From NCBI GenBank assembly GCA_016709145.1, contig JADJEK010000001.1, positions 186,001-250,000 of the forward strand: DNA of 64,000 nt, given 5' to 3'. The notes under the pieces were generated by a model that was given only the letters and a program-made list of their open reading frames with translations, searched no databases and was not told where the DNA came from. The position numbers and the translations under genes are program-made. Position 1 is the stretch's first letter. Every line of letters begins with the position of its first letter. Positions 62,428 through 64,000 of the stretch are shown here, piece by piece. The DNA comes from Planctomycetota bacterium (lineage in GTDB: Bacteria > Planctomycetota > B15-G4 > JADJEK01).

Positions 62428-63459
62428 TCAGAATTCGTTGCCGAACTGGTCGTAGTTGTTGGCCGAGATCGACAACCCGAAGGCGTTGTCGATGCCGACG
62501 TTCTCCGCGAGCACGACGTCGTCGCCCGCGATCGAGAAGCCGTAGCTGCCGCTCTGCCGCACACGGTTCTCGAGCAACGTGATGCCGACACTCGCGGCAC
62601 CGGTTCGCAGGCCGACGTCGCCGGGCTTCTTGATCGAGTTCTGCACCAGCTTCAGCGCATCGCCTTGGACGTCGATGCCGTCTTCGACCGCGTTCACGAC
62701 CGAGTTGCGATCGAGCACGACTTGATTGGCGCTCGCGCGGATGCCGTCACCGCCGGTCCCGGTGACCTTGTTCAGACGCAGCACGAACTCGGCGCCGGTC
62801 GTCACGAGGATGCCGGTACCTCCGGCGTTCTTGACGACGTTCTTCTCGAGCACGGTGCGAGTCCCGACCGCGACGATGCCTTCGACCGCGGTGTTCGAGA
62901 TCTTGTTGCCGATGCACGCCGCCGGACCTTCGAGCAGCACGATGCCGCTGCCGGTGGACTTGGGCACGACGCACTTGGCGATCAGCGTGTACGTGACGGC
63001 GCTGCGGATCGCTTCGTGGGTACCGCCGTCGACGATGCAGGACTCGATGCGCGCGCGCGCACCCGTCGTGACGAAGATCCCGCCGAGCTGGACCTGCGTG
63101 ATGCGCAGCCCGATCAGCGTGAGGTCGGAGGAGTCCTCCGCGTACAAGCCGACGTCGGCGCGGCGGATGCGCACGTTCTTGATCACGAAGCCGTCGGACT
63201 GGTCGATCAGCAGCGCGGGTTGTGCGGCGTTCCCGCCGTCGATCACGACGGTGCCGACTCCGAGGATCGTCAGGTTCGGTTTGGTGTTCACGAACACCGT
63301 TTCCGAGTACGTGCCTGCCTTGATCCGGACGACGTCCCCGGCGCCCGCGGCGTCGACGGCGGCTTGGATCGTCGGGTGGTCCTGCGGCACGCGCAGAACG
63401 GCCGCCGGTGCCGACCCCGCCGCGGTCAGGAACACGAGGAAAAGCCAAAACCGAGCCAT
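62428..63459 (-). CDS. Exported right-handed beta-helix protein (paralogue)
   Basis: A 343-aa paralogue of the next gene. It has a signal peptide (MARFWLFLVFLTAAGSAPA), the opening VPQDHPTIQAAVDAAGAGD followed by VVRIKAGTYSETVFVNTKP, and beta-helix rungs with repeated GIxVTTGA, DGIRASAN and DGIDVQGD motifs. Such folds bind or cleave polysaccharides, but no catalytic set is recognised. ATG 63459 fits the signal peptide. It is probably the first gene of the pair, with the promoter in the 105-base gap to its right. Confidence 0.85.
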   Translation of the reverse strand: MARFWLFLVFLTAAGSAPAAVLRVPQDHPTIQAAVDAAGAGDVVRIKAGTYSETVFVNTKPNLTILGVGTVVIDGGNAAQPALLIDQSDGFVIKNVRIRRADVGLYAEDSSDLTLIGLRITQVQLGGIFVTTGARARIESCIVDGGTHEAIRSAVTYTLIAKCVVPKSTGSGIVLLEGPAACIGNKISNTAVEGIVAVGTRTVLEKNVVKNAGGTGILVTTGAEFVLRLNKVTGTGGDGIRASANQVVLDRNSVVNAVEDGIDVQGDALKLVQNSIKKPGDVGLRTGAASVGITLLENRVRQSGSYGFSIAGDDVVLAENVGIDNAFGLSISANNYDQFGNEF

Positions 63460-63564
63460 GGAAGCCTCCGATGCGCGTCAGCGCGAGGACACACCAGGAC
63501 GCCCGTCGATCCGTCACGCGAAATCCGCGACGGCGCGAGCTTCCGAGGTTCGATCGCGGCTCGC

Positions 63565-64000
63565 CTACTCGCGACGCACGACCACCAGGTTCGGGAGTTC
63601 GTCGCGATCGGACGTGACGCTCGGGAAATGCACCGCCAGCACGTCGGCCACGATGCGCACGGCGTCGGCGAGCCCCTTCTTCAGGGACCCACGTCCGATG
63701 CCGTCGAGCAGAGCGCGCGTGGCGTTGCCCCAGAGTTGCGGGTCGACCTTCGCGGCGACCCCGGTGTCCCCGAGCACCACGGCGCATCGTTCGAACAGCG
63801 AGACGAACACGAGCACGCCGGTGTTGCCTTGGGTTTCGTGGAGGCGCAGGCGCTGGAACTCCTGCAGCGCCTGTTCCTCGGCCATCTCGGTCGCGCGCGC
63901 CGCGCCGACGAAGAAGCGCTTCAGGTCGGGCAACAGCGCCGTGAGCGCGAACCCCAAGCAGAACAGCGCGAGCTGCGTCGCGAGCGTGAGCACCGGATCG
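63565..64000 (-). CDS. TPM-domain-like membrane protein, cut by the window edge
   Basis: The visible part is about 145 codons ending at 63565, and the frame stays open to the right edge, so the start lies outside or at the GTG at 63993. A hydrophobic stretch (LATQLALFCLGFALTALLP) is followed by a soluble domain with HETQGNTGVLVFVSLFERCA and VLGDTGVAAKV, which is how TPM domains read (the RTGVLIFVSLxERRVxVLGD block). TPM proteins occur in pairs with LemA in many bacteria; whether LemA is nearby is not visible. Confidence 0.6.
   Translation of the reverse strand, partial: DPVLTLATQLALFCLGFALTALLPDLKRFFVGAARATEMAEEQALQEFQRLRLHETQGNTGVLVFVSLFERCAVVLGDTGVAAKVDPQLWGNATRALLDGIGRGSLKKGLADAVRIVADVLAVHFPSVTSDRDELPNLVVVRRE

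Overview
The window is uniformly GC-rich DNA with dense, long antisense open frames. Its gene content points to a member of the Planctomycetota: secreted 3-keto-disaccharide hydrolase (DUF1080) proteins, a GH172/DUF2961 glycosidase, FG-GAP/VCBS proteins sharing one C-terminal domain, several exported beta-propeller paralogues, beta-helix proteins, ECF sigma/anti-sigma pairs and many secreted proteins of unknown function. This placement is inferred from families, not from a marker gene. No rRNA, tRNA or CRISPR array was recognised.

Layout. 0.2-6.7 kb: nitrilase-family hydrolase, rhomboid protease, a 12-bp minisatellite, a two-domain DUF1080 protein, an exported propeller protein, a HAD phosphatase and an RskA-like anti-sigma factor coupled to its ECF sigma factor (to 7.3 kb). 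7.4-12.3 kb: palindromic repeats, then an ABC-2 permease, a sialate O-acetylesterase-like protein and an ABC ATPase, the last two each broken by a one-base shift. 12.3-15.3 kb: two membrane proteins and a small zinc-ribbon (DUF1272) gene with an internal amber codon; the first membrane gene lies in visibly less GC-rich DNA.

15.5-27.8 kb is a defence-type island on the minus strand. hsdR, hsdM, hsdS, an unrecognised 295-aa gene and a Schlafen AlbA_2/ATPase gene form a chain in which every junction is a 4-base start/stop overlap. They are followed by a 59-aa gene, a small membrane protein, a second AlbA_2 gene with a tiny coupled ORF, and a DUF4143-type AAA ATPase. This is the most system-like part of the window.

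28-41 kb: an M16 zinc peptidase (frameshifted), an FG-GAP protein, a GH172 enzyme, two propeller paralogues that share a 317-bp identical 3' segment and flank a truncated ECF sigma gene, and a twice-frameshifted phosphotransferase. 41-47.3 kb: an ABC ATPase/permease/TPR-like operon, a mosaic of dispersed repeats, and two coupled lipoproteins. 47.3-54.5 kb: an S41 protease, a DUF1326-like protein and a Tat-exported molybdenum aldehyde oxidoreductase operon (PaoABC-like) with a coupled small Cys-rich protein. 54.5-64 kb: more repeats including a 76-bp near-perfect palindrome, a 5'-truncated FG-GAP gene, a sigma-54 activator, an exported coiled-coil protein, a 915-aa exported protein, two beta-helix paralogues and a gene running off the right edge.

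Three themes recur. Four otherwise intact genes carry five single-base frameshifts, so either the consensus has indel errors or these genes are decaying. Two classes of GGGGAC...GTCCCC palindrome (REP-like) are scattered at 7.5, 37.4, 44.1 and 54.9 kb. Many genes are linked by ATGA/GTGA overlaps, which makes the operon calls firm.
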